DNA of 64,000 nucleotides from an uncultured Mollicutes bacterium (GTDB taxonomy: Bacteria > Bacillota_I > Bacilli_A > Acholeplasmatales > Anaeroplasmataceae). Location: the NCBI GenBank assembly GCA_900540705.1, contig UQGR01000002.1:20697-84696 (forward strand). The letters are read 5' to 3'. A model generated the notes under the pieces. The model was not told the origin of the DNA and made no database searches. It saw only the letters and a list, made by a program, of their open reading frames with translations. Each line of letters opens with the position of its first letter. The first letter of the stretch is position 1. Made by a program: the position numbers and the translations under genes. Of this stretch, positions 8,130 through 16,812 are shown piece by piece.

Positions 8130-8423
8130 TTAATCCATCCTTTCCTTCAACCAAATTTTTAAAGAATAATAGTCAATATTTCCATCCCTTCTTGAGACTG
8201 CTTTTCCGTCTTTTATCCATATATAGGATGGTATTTTATTCACCTGAAATTGGCGCTTCATATTGACATGCTTCGTTATATTCACCTTATAAATATTCAT
8301 ATTTTTAAAATCCAAGTTTAATTTTGTGATTCTTTCTGATAAAACATTACATTTTGAATTCCAGGAAGCATAGAAAAAATATAATCCATCTCCTAGGGGT
8401 GAACCATTAAATTCATAAACCAA
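8130..8423 (-). CDS. Thioredoxin-fold protein lacking the CxxC pair
   Basis: This 97-residue protein has the thioredoxin outline: YFFYASWNSKC where FWAxWCGPC is expected, then a helix, YKVNITKHVNMKRQF, the cis-proline segment NKIPSYIWIKDGKAV and a last helix. Only the second Cys of the active site remains (SKC), so disulfide exchange would have to be monothiol, or the fold serves binding only. It starts with TTG, with AAGGA nine bases upstream; no in-frame ATG fits. It sits between mutS2 and thiN; a mutS2-trx pair is also known in Bacillus (mutSB-trxA), where TrxA has the normal pair (recollection). Confidence 0.75.
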   Translation of the reverse strand: MVYEFNGSPLGDGLYFFYASWNSKCNVLSERITKLNLDFKNMNIYKVNITKHVNMKRQFQVNKIPSYIWIKDGKAVSRRDGNIDYYSLKIWLKERMD

Positions 8424-8435
8424 AAGTATCCGTCC

Positions 8436-10769
8436 TTATTTCAATTTAACGACAGTTACACCGTTTAAGCCCTCTCCCTCTTGACCATACCGATAGCTTT
8501 TCGCATATGGACATTGCTTTAGATATTCCCAGACTGCATTCCTTATCGCACCAGTACCAAAGCCATGGATGATGGTGACACTTTCCAAATTACCTAAAAT
8601 TGCCTGATCAATATAGGAATCCATAAGCTCCCTTACCTCTTCATATCGCTTTCCTCTTAAATCGAGAGATAGACTTGCATGGGAGGCAGGATTGTAGCCA
8701 CTGAGTCTTGTCTTTCTTTCAGGCTTTGGAACTGGTCTTGAAGCCTTTATCAAATCTGTCTTGGAAAAGTCCATCATAAATTGCCCCATTTGAACACTAT
8801 AAATATCCTTTTTTATTCTTTGAATGGTACCATTCTGTTCATAAGGCTTGATATAGACATAATCCCCTACCTTTAATTCTTCCTCAAAGAGGGACTCATC
8901 TCCACTTTGAATGGACAGGTTTTTCAGCTTATGCTTTACACTAGCTAGCTCATGGTCCTTATATTCCTTCTTAGACATCTCTTTTAACTGTTCAAGAAGC
9001 TCATTAGCCTCTTCCTTAGACTGGCTAATAATTTTTTTAGCCTCCTGCTTGGCATTTTCCAAAATTTGATTCGTTTGTTTTGTAATCTTTATTTTCTCTA
9101 AAGAGAGCTTTTGATTCAAACTATCGTACATTTCTAGTTTATGCTTAAGCTCCTCTTCTTGAGCCCTTAAATTGGTGATTTCCACCTCTAAGTTCTCCAT
9201 TAGAGAGCTACTTTCTGAAGAATCAATGCTATGCATATAGGCTTTACTAGAGGAAATAATCTCCTCTGGAATGCCAAGTCTACTGGCAATCTCAATAGCA
9301 TTAGACTTTCCAGGAACACCTACAAGAAGTCGATAGGTAGGAAGTAAAGTATTTGAATTAAATTCAACGGAGGCATTCTGCACGTCTGTTTGATGATAGG
9401 CGTAGGTCTTCAAATCACTGTAATGGGTAGTAACAATGATTCTAGCTCCCTTCCGCTTCAAATAATCTATCATTGCTATAGCTAGACTGCTCCCCTCCTT
9501 AGGGTCTGTTCCACTTCCTAATTCATCTAATAGAATTAAGGATTCAAAGCTAGCAGCTCCTAAGATGGAATTCATTTTCGTCATATGAGCAGAAAATGTA
9601 GATAAGGATTGCTCAATAGATTGCTCATCCCCAATATCTACCAAAATTTCTGAAAATACACTTAAAATTGAATCTGAGCTACAAGGTAGCATCATTCCAC
9701 ATTGCATCATCGTATGAAGCAGTCCTACTGTTTTTAAGGCTACCGTTTTTCCACCTGTATTAGGTCCTGTGATGATGATAGCCTGATATTTACTTCCTAA
9801 TTCAATATCGATTGGAACTACCTTTGTAGAGTCTATTAGAGGATGCTTTGCTTTTTTTAGATTAAAATAATAGTTATTTTGAATATGAACCTCATTATAT
9901 TCATATTCCTTTGCCATTAAAGCCTTGGCAAAAATTACATCTAGCATAGTCAAGGCTTCTAAATTTTTAAGTAAGGCTTCTGCCTCTGCCCCAACCAAAA
10001 GACTTAAATTCTTTAAAATAATTTGAATTTCCTTCTTCTCAGCGGCTGTATAGCTGTCAATCTGGTTAGTAGTTTCTATCGTTCCAGCAGGCTCTATATA
10101 ACAGGTCGTATTGGAGGAGGAAACATCGTGAACAATACCCTTGAATGTATTTTTATATTCCATTTTGACTGGTAAACACATTCGATTGTTTCGCATTACA
10201 ATCAAGCTTTCAGTAAGCATAGAGGCCTTAGAGGCCAATAATTCATTTAATTTACTCCGCAAACGGTTCTGTAAGGATGTAATGCTTCTCCTTATAGTGA
10301 AAAGCTCTCTTGAGGCATTATCATTGACCTTACCATCTGGATCAATGGCTAGGGTGATATTTGTCTTTAAGGTAGAGAATTGGGTGATTTCCTCAACAAA
10401 CCTTCTAAGCTCAGGAGTTTCTACCTTTAGAGATTCTAAGGATTTAAAAAATTTAAGCACATTGTTAGAACAATCCAGGAGTCCAACAATATTTAAAAGC
10501 TCCTCTGGCTCTAAAACTCCACCGATTTGGGCACGCTGGAGACTGCCAATAACTGCATAAAGACCTCCTAAGGGAATATCGGAAAGACGCATAATTACCA
10601 TATAGGCCTCTTTCGTTTGACGATTTAGCGTAAGCACCTCTTCATAATCTGCCACTGGCTCTAACGCAAGGATCTTTTCCTTTGCATAGGTTGTTTTAGT
10701 AAATTGACTTAGGATTTGAAGAACTTTCTCAAATTCTAAGGTTTTCAAATCAAATTGCATCTTTTCCAC
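8436..10769 (-). CDS. mutS2: MutS2 endonuclease/ATPase, ribosome-collision or recombination factor
   Basis: At 777 residues it has the MutS2 order: core and clamp helices, the ABC-type ATPase with ITGPNTGGKTVALKTVG (near 334) and LILLDELGSGTDPKEGS, a long coiled coil, a KOW-like segment (VGDYVYIKPYEQNGTIQRI) and the C-terminal Smr domain (LDLRGKRYEEV, IHGFGTGAIRNAV). The mismatch-recognition domain I of MutS is absent. Family members suppress homologous recombination and, in Bacillus, act on collided ribosomes. The ATG has GGAGGTGG upstream. It is co-directional with the preceding small membrane genes. Confidence 0.97.
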   Translation of the reverse strand: MEKMQFDLKTLEFEKVLQILSQFTKTTYAKEKILALEPVADYEEVLTLNRQTKEAYMVIMRLSDIPLGGLYAVIGSLQRAQIGGVLEPEELLNIVGLLDCSNNVLKFFKSLESLKVETPELRRFVEEITQFSTLKTNITLAIDPDGKVNDNASRELFTIRRSITSLQNRLRSKLNELLASKASMLTESLIVMRNNRMCLPVKMEYKNTFKGIVHDVSSSNTTCYIEPAGTIETTNQIDSYTAAEKKEIQIILKNLSLLVGAEAEALLKNLEALTMLDVIFAKALMAKEYEYNEVHIQNNYYFNLKKAKHPLIDSTKVVPIDIELGSKYQAIIITGPNTGGKTVALKTVGLLHTMMQCGMMLPCSSDSILSVFSEILVDIGDEQSIEQSLSTFSAHMTKMNSILGAASFESLILLDELGSGTDPKEGSSLAIAMIDYLKRKGARIIVTTHYSDLKTYAYHQTDVQNASVEFNSNTLLPTYRLLVGVPGKSNAIEIASRLGIPEEIISSSKAYMHSIDSSESSSLMENLEVEITNLRAQEEELKHKLEMYDSLNQKLSLEKIKITKQTNQILENAKQEAKKIISQSKEEANELLEQLKEMSKKEYKDHELASVKHKLKNLSIQSGDESLFEEELKVGDYVYIKPYEQNGTIQRIKKDIYSVQMGQFMMDFSKTDLIKASRPVPKPERKTRLSGYNPASHASLSLDLRGKRYEEVRELMDSYIDQAILGNLESVTIIHGFGTGAIRNAVWEYLKQCPYAKSYRYGQEGEGLNGVTVVKLK

Positions 10770-10788
10770 CTCCTTTATGGAATCCTTT

Positions 10789-11325
10789 TTAAAGCTCTAA
10801 TAAATCAAGGTTATCATAGAGCTTTTTATATGGAATTACTCTTGAACCATAGACATCTGTATCCGGATAAACAAAAACCATTTCGCATTCATTGATTACC
10901 TTTAAAAGCGCTCTTGTATTTGGGTAAACGATGAAAAGCTTATGCTCCTTCTTATTTGGATTCGTTAAATCAAGGCGCATCAGAGGCTCAACTCCTTCTA
11001 CAAAGGTCATATGCTCCTGCTTCTCATTGTATTTTCTAAGCTGCCATTTGATTGCATTGTTGATACAGATTTCCTGATTCCCAAAATTGTATATCATTTT
11101 TATATAATAGATATTTTGTTCACTTTCAAAATAAAAATCGTGGGTATCCTTCTTTACATGCTCAAGCTTATATTCTGTAATACCCTTTTTCCGACATGCC
11201 ATAGAAAACAGTTTTATAATGTCATTATTTCGTTTGATTTTTCTTTGTTTTTTTACAATGATAATCGTACCAATGGTTAAAATCAATAGAAAAAGAATTC
11301 CTATCATCCAATATACAAATTCCAT
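10789..11325 (-). CDS. Membrane-anchored protein of unknown function (178 aa)
   Basis: I do not recognise this protein. It has one N-terminal membrane helix (about residues 4-24, WMIGILFLLILTIGTIIIV), a basic stop-transfer KKQRKIKRN, and a soluble domain of about 145 residues rich in aromatic and charged residues, with YYIKMIYNFG and FIVYPNTRALLKVI. The topology suggests a cytoplasmic domain. I chose ATG 11325, with AAGGTGAAG upstream, over an earlier in-frame codon at 11355 that would overlap the preceding gene by 25 bases. It is embedded in the thyA-to-MATE unit just before mutS2. Confidence 0.75.
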   Translation of the reverse strand: MEFVYWMIGILFLLILTIGTIIIVKKQRKIKRNNDIIKLFSMACRKKGITEYKLEHVKKDTHDFYFESEQNIYYIKMIYNFGNQEICINNAIKWQLRKYNEKQEHMTFVEGVEPLMRLDLTNPNKKEHKLFIVYPNTRALLKVINECEMVFVYPDTDVYGSRVIPYKKLYDNLDLLEL

Positions 11326-11330
11326 AAACT

Positions 11331-11531
11331 TCACCTTGCCTTTACCTGCAACCACTTTCGCAGGGAAATTATAAATAAAACAAGATAACCAAGACTACTT
11401 ATCACAAGTAACCCTAGTCCTGCATGCATCATAGGAAGAATCCTATCCTTAGCAGCAAATATAATTAGACTCATTCCAACAACTAGTACGATAAAACAAA
11501 GAATGAGACCTATAAAGATTTTATTTTTCAT
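11331..11531 (-). CDS. Two-helix small membrane protein (66 aa)
   Basis: This small hydrophobic protein has two membrane helices (about residues 5-26 and 36-57), separated by a short AAKDRILPMMHAG turn, and a basic RKWLQVKAR end. Family unknown. It overlaps the end of the acyltransferase gene by 11 bases and is followed six bases later by the 178-residue membrane protein, which suggests translational coupling and possibly a joint role of the two. Confidence 0.7.
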   Translation of the reverse strand: MKNKIFIGLILCFIVLVVGMSLIIFAAKDRILPMMHAGLGLLVISSLGYLVLFIISLRKWLQVKAR

Positions 11532-12318
11532 GAGCTAAAACATCCTTATTTATCATATTCATAACATATTCCCCAAGCTCTGTAGTCGTTTGGCTTTCAT
11601 ATTCCTCTTTTGATAGAGGCTTGTGAACAATGACCTGAACAGTCAAGCCCTTAAAAAGATTTTTTCTTTTTTTAATTTTAGAGCTACCTAAGATTGTAAC
11701 TGGCAACAATAAAGCTTCACTCTTCGTAACTAGCTTATAGGCACCTGCCCGCAAATTTACCATCTCTTCTGTTTCCCTAGTCTTTATACCACCCTCTGGG
11801 AAAATGATATAGGAAAGTCCATTTCTAACTGCCCGAATCGCTTCTATCATCGCCTTGGCAGCCTCTCGGTCATTATCTCTATCTAAGGAAATAGCGCCAA
11901 ACACGGGTTGACACTGCCGTATAATTGGGTTTTGAAATAATGATTTTTTTCCCACTGCGGAGCATACTCTATGAAAACTAGCATAGAGAATAATCGGATC
12001 TAAATCAGATTTATGATTGGCGTAACAGACGAAGGTTTCTCTAGGTATATGTTCTTTTCCTATCACCTTAACTCTAATATTTAAAAGAAAAAGAATCATC
12101 TGACATACTTGATACATCAGCCGATGGCGAAATTTTTTCTTTGGATCTGTTCGCTTCATATACTGAAATACCAATAAGACAAATAGGAAAAAGGTTAAAA
12201 AAGCGAGTGCTATGGATAAAGGTACCCATAAAAAATAAAACCAAAGAGAGAGTCCTGTATAGTAAAAAGCGTAGCTATAGGCCGCAGCAATACACAACAA
12301 TATAAAAATCAATATCAT
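11521..12318 (-). CDS. plsC: 1-acyl-sn-glycerol-3-phosphate acyltransferase family protein
   Basis: This phospholipid-synthesis acyltransferase would convert lysophosphatidate to phosphatidate at the membrane. It has two N-terminal hydrophobic helices (residues 1-20 and 25-52), then the HX4D catalytic motif in CYANHKSDLDPI (near 101), the FGAISLDRDND block, the FPEGGIKTRETE motif (near 174) and a VTILGSS segment. Length 265. Start ATG 12318 lies six bases past the folA stop. Exact acyl specificity cannot be read from sequence. Confidence 0.92.
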   Translation of the reverse strand: MILIFILLCIAAAYSYAFYYTGLSLWFYFLWVPLSIALAFLTFFLFVLLVFQYMKRTDPKKKFRHRLMYQVCQMILFLLNIRVKVIGKEHIPRETFVCYANHKSDLDPIILYASFHRVCSAVGKKSLFQNPIIRQCQPVFGAISLDRDNDREAAKAMIEAIRAVRNGLSYIIFPEGGIKTRETEEMVNLRAGAYKLVTKSEALLLPVTILGSSKIKKRKNLFKGLTVQVIVHKPLSKEEYESQTTTELGEYVMNMINKDVLAHEK

Positions 12319-12323
12319 AGTTC

Positions 12324-12794
12324 TTACTTTCTTTCGTATAGAGTGTAGGTCACCATAGAGGTCTCTTCCTTCCAGGTTAAATTGAAGCTGGAAAAGTCTA
12401 TTTCTGGAAAATATTTATCTCCCTCATAGGAGCCTTTGATGAAGGATATGTACAGCCGGTCTGCATAAGGTAAGCTCAATCGATAGATGGTGGCACCACC
12501 TACCACCCAGATTTCCTCTTCTGTATGCTTTAAAAAGTTCAGCAAATCATGAAGTACTATGGCATCCTCTAGAACCAAAGCCTGATTTAGAGAAGCAACA
12601 TATATTTTCCCATAGGGAAGTGGCTTTGTTTTATAATATCCCTTTAAAGAGAAATATGTCTCTTCTCCCATCACTACCGTTTTTCCCTTTGTCTTGGATT
12701 TATAGTAAAGTAAATCCTCCTTAATATGCCAAGGAATCCGGTTTCCTGCCCCAATTAAATGGTCCTCCGTCATTGCCCAAATTAATGAAATCAT
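12324..12794 (-). CDS. folA: Dihydrofolate reductase
   Basis: This reduces dihydrofolate to tetrahydrofolate, recycling what thymidylate synthase consumes. At 156 residues it shows ISLIWAMTEDHLIGAGNRIPWHIKEDL (split: WAMTEDHLIG and IPWHIKED), the KTVVMGEETYFSL cofactor stretch and the EIWVVGGATIYRL block. An Asp replaced by Glu at the catalytic acid position (IKED rather than LPxD) keeps an acid. Its ATG overlaps the thyA stop by one base (TAATG), so the two are translationally coupled. Confidence 0.97.
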   Translation of the reverse strand: MISLIWAMTEDHLIGAGNRIPWHIKEDLLYYKSKTKGKTVVMGEETYFSLKGYYKTKPLPYGKIYVASLNQALVLEDAIVLHDLLNFLKHTEEEIWVVGGATIYRLSLPYADRLYISFIKGSYEGDKYFPEIDFSSFNLTWKEETSMVTYTLYERK

Positions 12795-13660
12795 TAGACA
12801 GCCACCTTTCCCTTAATTCCTTTATAAGGATCATAATCTAACAATTCAAAATCCTCAAATTTAAAATCATATATGGAACGAACCTCTGGATTGATTCTCA
12901 TCCTCGGTAAGGCTCTAGGTGTGCGCTTTAATTGCCGATCAATTTGTTCTAAATGATTTAGATATATATGAGCATCTCCAATCGTATGAACAAAATCCCC
13001 TAGCTCTAATCCACAGACCTGAGCAATCATCATCGTAAATAGCGCATAGCTAGCTATATTAAAAGGAACGCCTAAAAACACGTCAGCACTTCTTTGATAT
13101 AGCTGGCAGGACAATCGATTTTGATTCACATAAAATTGCATAAAACAATGACAAGGAGGAAGCGCCATACCACTGATTTCAGCAGGATTCCAGGCTGATA
13201 TAATCAGTCTTCTTGAGGTAGGATTTTGCTGAATCTGTTGAATTAACTCCTCTAGCTGGTCAACACCACCGAAGTTACGCCACTGCTTACCATAGACCGG
13301 TCCTAGATTTCCCCAGGTTCTTGCAAAGGCTTCATCCTGTTTGATTTTCTCTGCGAATTCCTCAATGGTTTCTCCCTGATATTCCTTTGATTTTTGGTAA
13401 GCTGCATAGGGCCAATCATTCCAAATTCTAACATCATGGTCGACCAAATACTTTATATTAGTATCCCCTGAAATGAACCATAATAATTCATGAATAATAC
13501 TTTTTAAATGGACACGCTTTGTCGTCAAAAGAGGAAAGCCCTCATTTAAGTCAAAACGCATCTGATACCCAAAATAGGATATTGTACCTGTCCCTGTTCT
13601 ATCTTCTTTTTTTATTCCCTTTTCAAGGATAGTTTTACACAATTCTAAATACTGCTTCAT
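12794..13660 (-). CDS. thyA: Thymidylate synthase (ThyA type)
   Basis: ThyA methylates dUMP to dTMP with methylene-tetrahydrofolate. It has 288 residues. Key blocks are KEDRTGTGTISYFG, the PPCHCFMQFYVN active-site Cys region (near 168-176), QRSADVFLGVPFNIASYAL and the GDAHIYLNHLEQ motif. It is the first gene of the unit that continues into folA and plsC, the classical thyA-folA order. Confidence 0.98.
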   Translation of the reverse strand: MKQYLELCKTILEKGIKKEDRTGTGTISYFGYQMRFDLNEGFPLLTTKRVHLKSIIHELLWFISGDTNIKYLVDHDVRIWNDWPYAAYQKSKEYQGETIEEFAEKIKQDEAFARTWGNLGPVYGKQWRNFGGVDQLEELIQQIQQNPTSRRLIISAWNPAEISGMALPPCHCFMQFYVNQNRLSCQLYQRSADVFLGVPFNIASYALFTMMIAQVCGLELGDFVHTIGDAHIYLNHLEQIDRQLKRTPRALPRMRINPEVRSIYDFKFEDFELLDYDPYKGIKGKVAV

Positions 13661-13735
13661 AAATAATCACCTATCTTTTATTATACAAAAAATATGACAT
13701 TTTTTCAACAAGGAATACGGACAGAACAAGAAAAA

Positions 13736-13762
13736 AGCAGGTTCTAATCCTTCAGACCTGCT
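13736..13762 (-). terminator. Terminator of the small lipoprotein gene
   Basis: Stem AGCAGGT / ACCTGCT (13736-13742 and 13756-13762) is followed by TTTTTT on the minus strand. Confidence 0.85.
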
Positions 13763-13782
13763 TCCAAACTTTTCTATTTTTT

Positions 13783-14145
13783 TTATTTTCCCTTTAAATC
13801 ATCGGCTGTAATTTTCCGATAGGATGCTGCGGTTGCATTCTTGTTCAAAATTGTAATAACAATTCCTTCAACATCCTCGCCAGCATCAACCTTTTCCTTT
13901 ATTTGATCTAATGAGGTACAGCCCTTAACTGCAATAACTAAACCGGAATTTAATAAAAGAATTTCAACGGCTTCATCTCCTAAATCCTTTCTTACCTGAT
14001 CTAAGGTGATGTATACACCGTCATCGTCCTTTGCCTCCTCATTGATCTTGTCTGCATAGCTTTGAGATACGTTAGAGCATCCTACTAAAAGAACAATTCC
14101 TAAGCACGCAAAACAAGCAACTAAGGCCTTCCAAAGCTTTTTCAT
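13783..14145 (-). CDS. Small lipoprotein of unknown function
   Basis: This 120-residue protein begins with a basic KK and a hydrophobic leader ending in the lipobox LVGC (Cys near 23), so it should be lipidated and exposed outside the membrane. The mature part has alternating acidic segments, with EEAKDDDGVYITLDQV and DAGEDVEGIVITI, and a single further Cys. I do not recognise the family. It is monocistronic, with its own promoter and terminator. The start has AAAGGAGA upstream. Confidence 0.85.
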   Translation of the reverse strand: MKKLWKALVACFACLGIVLLVGCSNVSQSYADKINEEAKDDDGVYITLDQVRKDLGDEAVEILLLNSGLVIAVKGCTSLDQIKEKVDAGEDVEGIVITILNKNATAASYRKITADDLKGK

Positions 14146-14182
14146 AATATTCTCCTTTCTACTTTAGTATCTTGTATATTAT

Positions 14183-14210
14183 ATTATAGCATATTTAAAA
14201 AAGATTGCAA
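14183..14210 (-). promoter_or_regulatory. Promoter of the small lipoprotein gene
   Basis: TTGCAA (14205-14210), 16 bases and TATAAT (14183-14188) on the minus strand, the same box pair as at rpsO. Confidence 0.72.
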
Positions 14211-14215
14211 TTCCT

Positions 14216-14548
14216 TTAAATTTCAATTTTTGTACAAGGTATATCTAAATATATCTTTTCTAAAGCGAAATGCTCACGTTCTTCCTTAGTAAAGATAGAA
14301 ACAATGATATCATTTAAATCAATCAATACCCAAGGACTCTGTTCTCCTTCGATTCCTCTTACTGCATAGCCCTCCTTTAGAGCGCCCTCTTTAATGTAGG
14401 AAACTCCTGCCTGTGCCTGTCGCTCAGAATCTACACTCGCAATGATCATCTCATCAAAGAATGGAGAATATCCCTTCATATCATAATCTAAAATATTTGT
14501 AGCCTTAACCTTTCCAAGGCTATCTAAAATAATCTCTCTTAATGTCAT
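14216..14548 (-). CDS. rsfS: Ribosomal silencing factor RsfS
   Basis: RsfS binds ribosomal protein L14 and blocks subunit joining in starvation. At 110 residues it shows the family pattern: the central DEMIIASVDSERQAQAGV (family: D-x-x-V-I-A-x-G-x-S-x-R-Q), EGEQSPWVLIDLNDIIVSIF and the closing EREHFALEKIY. Its ATG overlaps the yqeK stop (ATGA). It is the last gene of the yqe operon. Confidence 0.94.
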   Translation of the reverse strand: MTLREIILDSLGKVKATNILDYDMKGYSPFFDEMIIASVDSERQAQAGVSYIKEGALKEGYAVRGIEGEQSPWVLIDLNDIIVSIFTKEEREHFALEKIYLDIPCTKIEI

Positions 14549-15120
14549 AACTCACATAATCCTTCATAATATTTTAAGACCTCAAACTGTAAAGGGTGAG
14601 GCTCTAACCCCTTTTTCTCGATAAACGCAATCGTAAATTTTGTAGACTCATAGATTGCCTTATAGAATTTACCTGATAATAGTATTTCTCTACAAGCGAC
14701 ACAATTTGCATATTTTCGATTCTTTTCTGTATAATCACTAATCAAAATAATTTCCTCTAAGTGAGACATAGATAAACGGCCAAACACGTGATTGCGGATG
14801 GCTAGATAAATATCCTCATCGTTCCCTACATATTTTCTATAATACTCAGCAGAGGCGTAGGAATGATAGAGTACTGGATACTTTTCACACTCTGTGATAT
14901 CCTGTTCTGTTATCAAGCCTCTCTGTTGTTCTAAGGAGTCATACTTGCAAAAATCATGCAGTAGGGCTGCTATCTCGGCCTTACGCTTATCCACTCCATA
15001 AAGCTTAGCCAAGTGCTTGGCCATCTTGACAACTCCTGTAATGTGATGGTACCGATCCATATATTCCTTTGTTTTAAATTTTTTTCTAACGCTTTTTTTG
15101 ATCTGTCCCAAGGATTGCAT
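14545..15120 (-). CDS. yqeK: HD-domain Ap4A hydrolase, YqeK family
   Basis: This 191-residue HD phosphohydrolase shows the metal ligands in RYHHITGVV, LLHDFCKYD and YHSYASAEYY, plus NHVFGRLSMSHLEEIILISDYTE. YqeK proteins cleave diadenosine tetraphosphate symmetrically to ADP. The ATG (15120) has GGAGGTG upstream, inside the yqeH end; the two genes overlap by 35 bases. In Bacillus it sits between nadD and rsfS; here nadD is missing from the cluster and lies 40 kb away as a fusion. Confidence 0.95.
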   Translation of the reverse strand: MQSLGQIKKSVRKKFKTKEYMDRYHHITGVVKMAKHLAKLYGVDKRKAEIAALLHDFCKYDSLEQQRGLITEQDITECEKYPVLYHSYASAEYYRKYVGNDEDIYLAIRNHVFGRLSMSHLEEIILISDYTEKNRKYANCVACREILLSGKFYKAIYESTKFTIAFIEKKGLEPHPLQFEVLKYYEGLCEL

Positions 15121-16198
15121 CTGTCAAATACACCTCCGTCCCTAAAATGCTTTCTACTTCTACTCTAGCCTGGCCATTAATTTGAACAAAGCCAAAGCTA
15201 GAAAACCAAATATCCTTTTTCCCATGGATTATAAATTCCTGCTTCTCATAGGCTAGCTTTTTCTTCTCCTCTAGGGTAGGAGGACATAAAAGAATTCCCG
15301 TCTGTTTTTTTAATAGTTCCTCCTTACGACTCGTTTTACTTCGGTGAATATAGAGGTTTCTTGAGGCATACACTGTTACAGAAACTACCGTACTACAGGT
15401 AAAGCTTAAGACAGCCAACCCACCCAAGTAGATGGAATTTCCATCTGTAATTTGATAGGTAATTGGCTTCAATTCAGTAGAAGGAATGATCTTTTTATAA
15501 GAAACTGGCAATAGCTGATTCAAAACATCCCTTTCATTGATTAAGCCTGGTGTATCTACCAACGCACAATTATCCTCATAATAAGGGATTCTTATCTCCT
15601 TCAAAGTAGTGCCAGGAATGATGGAGGTAGCTATCACATCCTCCTCCCTGGAGGTAGTTCGCTTCAGCAAGGCATTAATGATACTAGATTTTCCAACATT
15701 GGCACAGCCCACAAAATAGACGTCCCTGCCTCTTCTAGCTAAATCTATTGTTTCTATAAAATCATCCATAAAGCTTCCCTTTTTCGCAGAAGCTACTCCA
15801 ATCGCCAAAACCTTAAAGGAGGCCTTCTGGCATTCCTTACTAATCCAGTCCACCACCTTGACTAGATTTGTACTTTTCGGTAATAGATCAATTTTATTGG
15901 CTACTAGGATGACATCCTTATTTCTAAGTCTTTCAATCATCAGCTGGTGAAAAGTAGATTTAAAGGAAAAGATATCTACAATGAATACCATCAGAGCTTT
16001 TCTTTTCACAACAGCGTCTATCACATATTCATAATCTGCATTAGAGGCTACAATCTTTGGTAATTCGTTGTAGTGCTTCATCCGAAAACAACGTCTACAA
16101 AGAACACTTTCCTCTGTCAAATTCGGGATAAACCCTGCCTTCGATTCCTCTTTATCCTGTAGTGTAGCACCACAGCCTATACATTTCTTAATTATCAT
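15086..16198 (-). CDS. yqeH: Circularly permuted GTPase YqeH, 30S assembly factor
   Basis: YqeH acts in assembly of the small ribosomal subunit. An N-terminal zinc finger (CIGCGATLQ and LCRRCFRMKHY) precedes a permuted GTPase, in which the NKIDLL motif (G4, near 99) comes before the P loop GCANVGKSSIINALL (near 163) and the DTPG switch (near 211). The C-terminal region carries RNA-binding sequence. Length 370 is normal. The ATG overlaps yqeG by 11 bases. No aroE or yhbY follows, unlike Bacillus. Confidence 0.97.
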   Translation of the reverse strand: MIIKKCIGCGATLQDKEESKAGFIPNLTEESVLCRRCFRMKHYNELPKIVASNADYEYVIDAVVKRKALMVFIVDIFSFKSTFHQLMIERLRNKDVILVANKIDLLPKSTNLVKVVDWISKECQKASFKVLAIGVASAKKGSFMDDFIETIDLARRGRDVYFVGCANVGKSSIINALLKRTTSREEDVIATSIIPGTTLKEIRIPYYEDNCALVDTPGLINERDVLNQLLPVSYKKIIPSTELKPITYQITDGNSIYLGGLAVLSFTCSTVVSVTVYASRNLYIHRSKTSRKEELLKKQTGILLCPPTLEEKKKLAYEKQEFIIHGKKDIWFSSFGFVQINGQARVEVESILGTEVYLTDAILGTDQKKR

Positions 16199-16748
16199 GC
16201 TTATCCCTCACATACTCCTCAAGTTTTTCCTGATATACCTTTGGATATTTTCTTTTTATTTTTTTTAGAAAATGTTCTTCTAGCTTGCGGTTGATTTTCG
16301 TAGGTAAGATTTCTGTCTTCTTATCAATGGCTTTGACTAAAACTGTCAGTACGCCTAGCCTTTTTGAGGCAAAGACATCTGTCATAACCTGATCCCCAAT
16401 TTCCATTATTTCAGCCTTGGCATAGGATTTAGAAGCCATTCGAATGGCTTTTTTGAGTCCAAATTTTGTTGGCTTTTTGGCAAACTTCACAAAGGGGAGC
16501 TCTAAAAGCCTTGCAAAATGCTCTACTCTATGCTTTCTTGAATTGGAAACGATGATAATTTCAAACCCCATCTGAGTCAAGCGGTTCTTCCAAGATATCA
16601 AAGCTTCGGTAGGGTCTGTACATTTATAAGAGATTAAGGTATTGTCTAAATCTGTAAGAATAAGTCTAATACCATCTGCATAGAGTTTATTGTATGGAAT
16701 ATCTTCTATAGTTTTGTAATAGTAGTCTGGAATTAGTTTTTTTATCAT
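16188..16748 (-). CDS. yqeG: HAD-superfamily IIIA phosphatase YqeG
   Basis: This HAD hydrolase is always linked with yqeH, and its substrate is not firmly known. The motif LTDLDNTLISYK (near 32) carries the nucleophile Asp, followed by IVSNSRKHR, the conserved Lys in FAKKPTKFGL and the acidic motif IGDQVMTDV. I chose ATG 16748, with a GTGAGG ribosome binding site nine bases upstream, over GTG 16763. It is divergent from the sigK-like gene, with a gap of about 64 bases. Confidence 0.93.
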   Translation of the reverse strand: MIKKLIPDYYYKTIEDIPYNKLYADGIRLILTDLDNTLISYKCTDPTEALISWKNRLTQMGFEIIIVSNSRKHRVEHFARLLELPFVKFAKKPTKFGLKKAIRMASKSYAKAEIMEIGDQVMTDVFASKRLGVLTVLVKAIDKKTEILPTKINRKLEEHFLKKIKRKYPKVYQEKLEEYVRDKHDN

Positions 16749-16812
16749 AATTGAATACCTCACAAATCATTATACATTATTTCCATAATCTTTTAAATAA
16801 AGGAGTTTTAAA

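Noticed and set aside
10141..10560. Plus-strand open frame of 139 codons opposite mutS2
   Set aside because: It is antisense to a conserved part of mutS2, without ribosome binding site or homologous pattern.
7521..13660. TPP or THF riboswitch ahead of thiN or folA
   Set aside because: Both genes lie inside an operon with gaps of only a few bases, so there is no room for a riboswitch.
16749..16812. Sigma-E type promoter ahead of sigK (TATACATT near 16790)
   Set aside because: The -10-like octamer is close to the sigma-E pattern, but no matching -35 element stands out at the right distance in AT-rich DNA.
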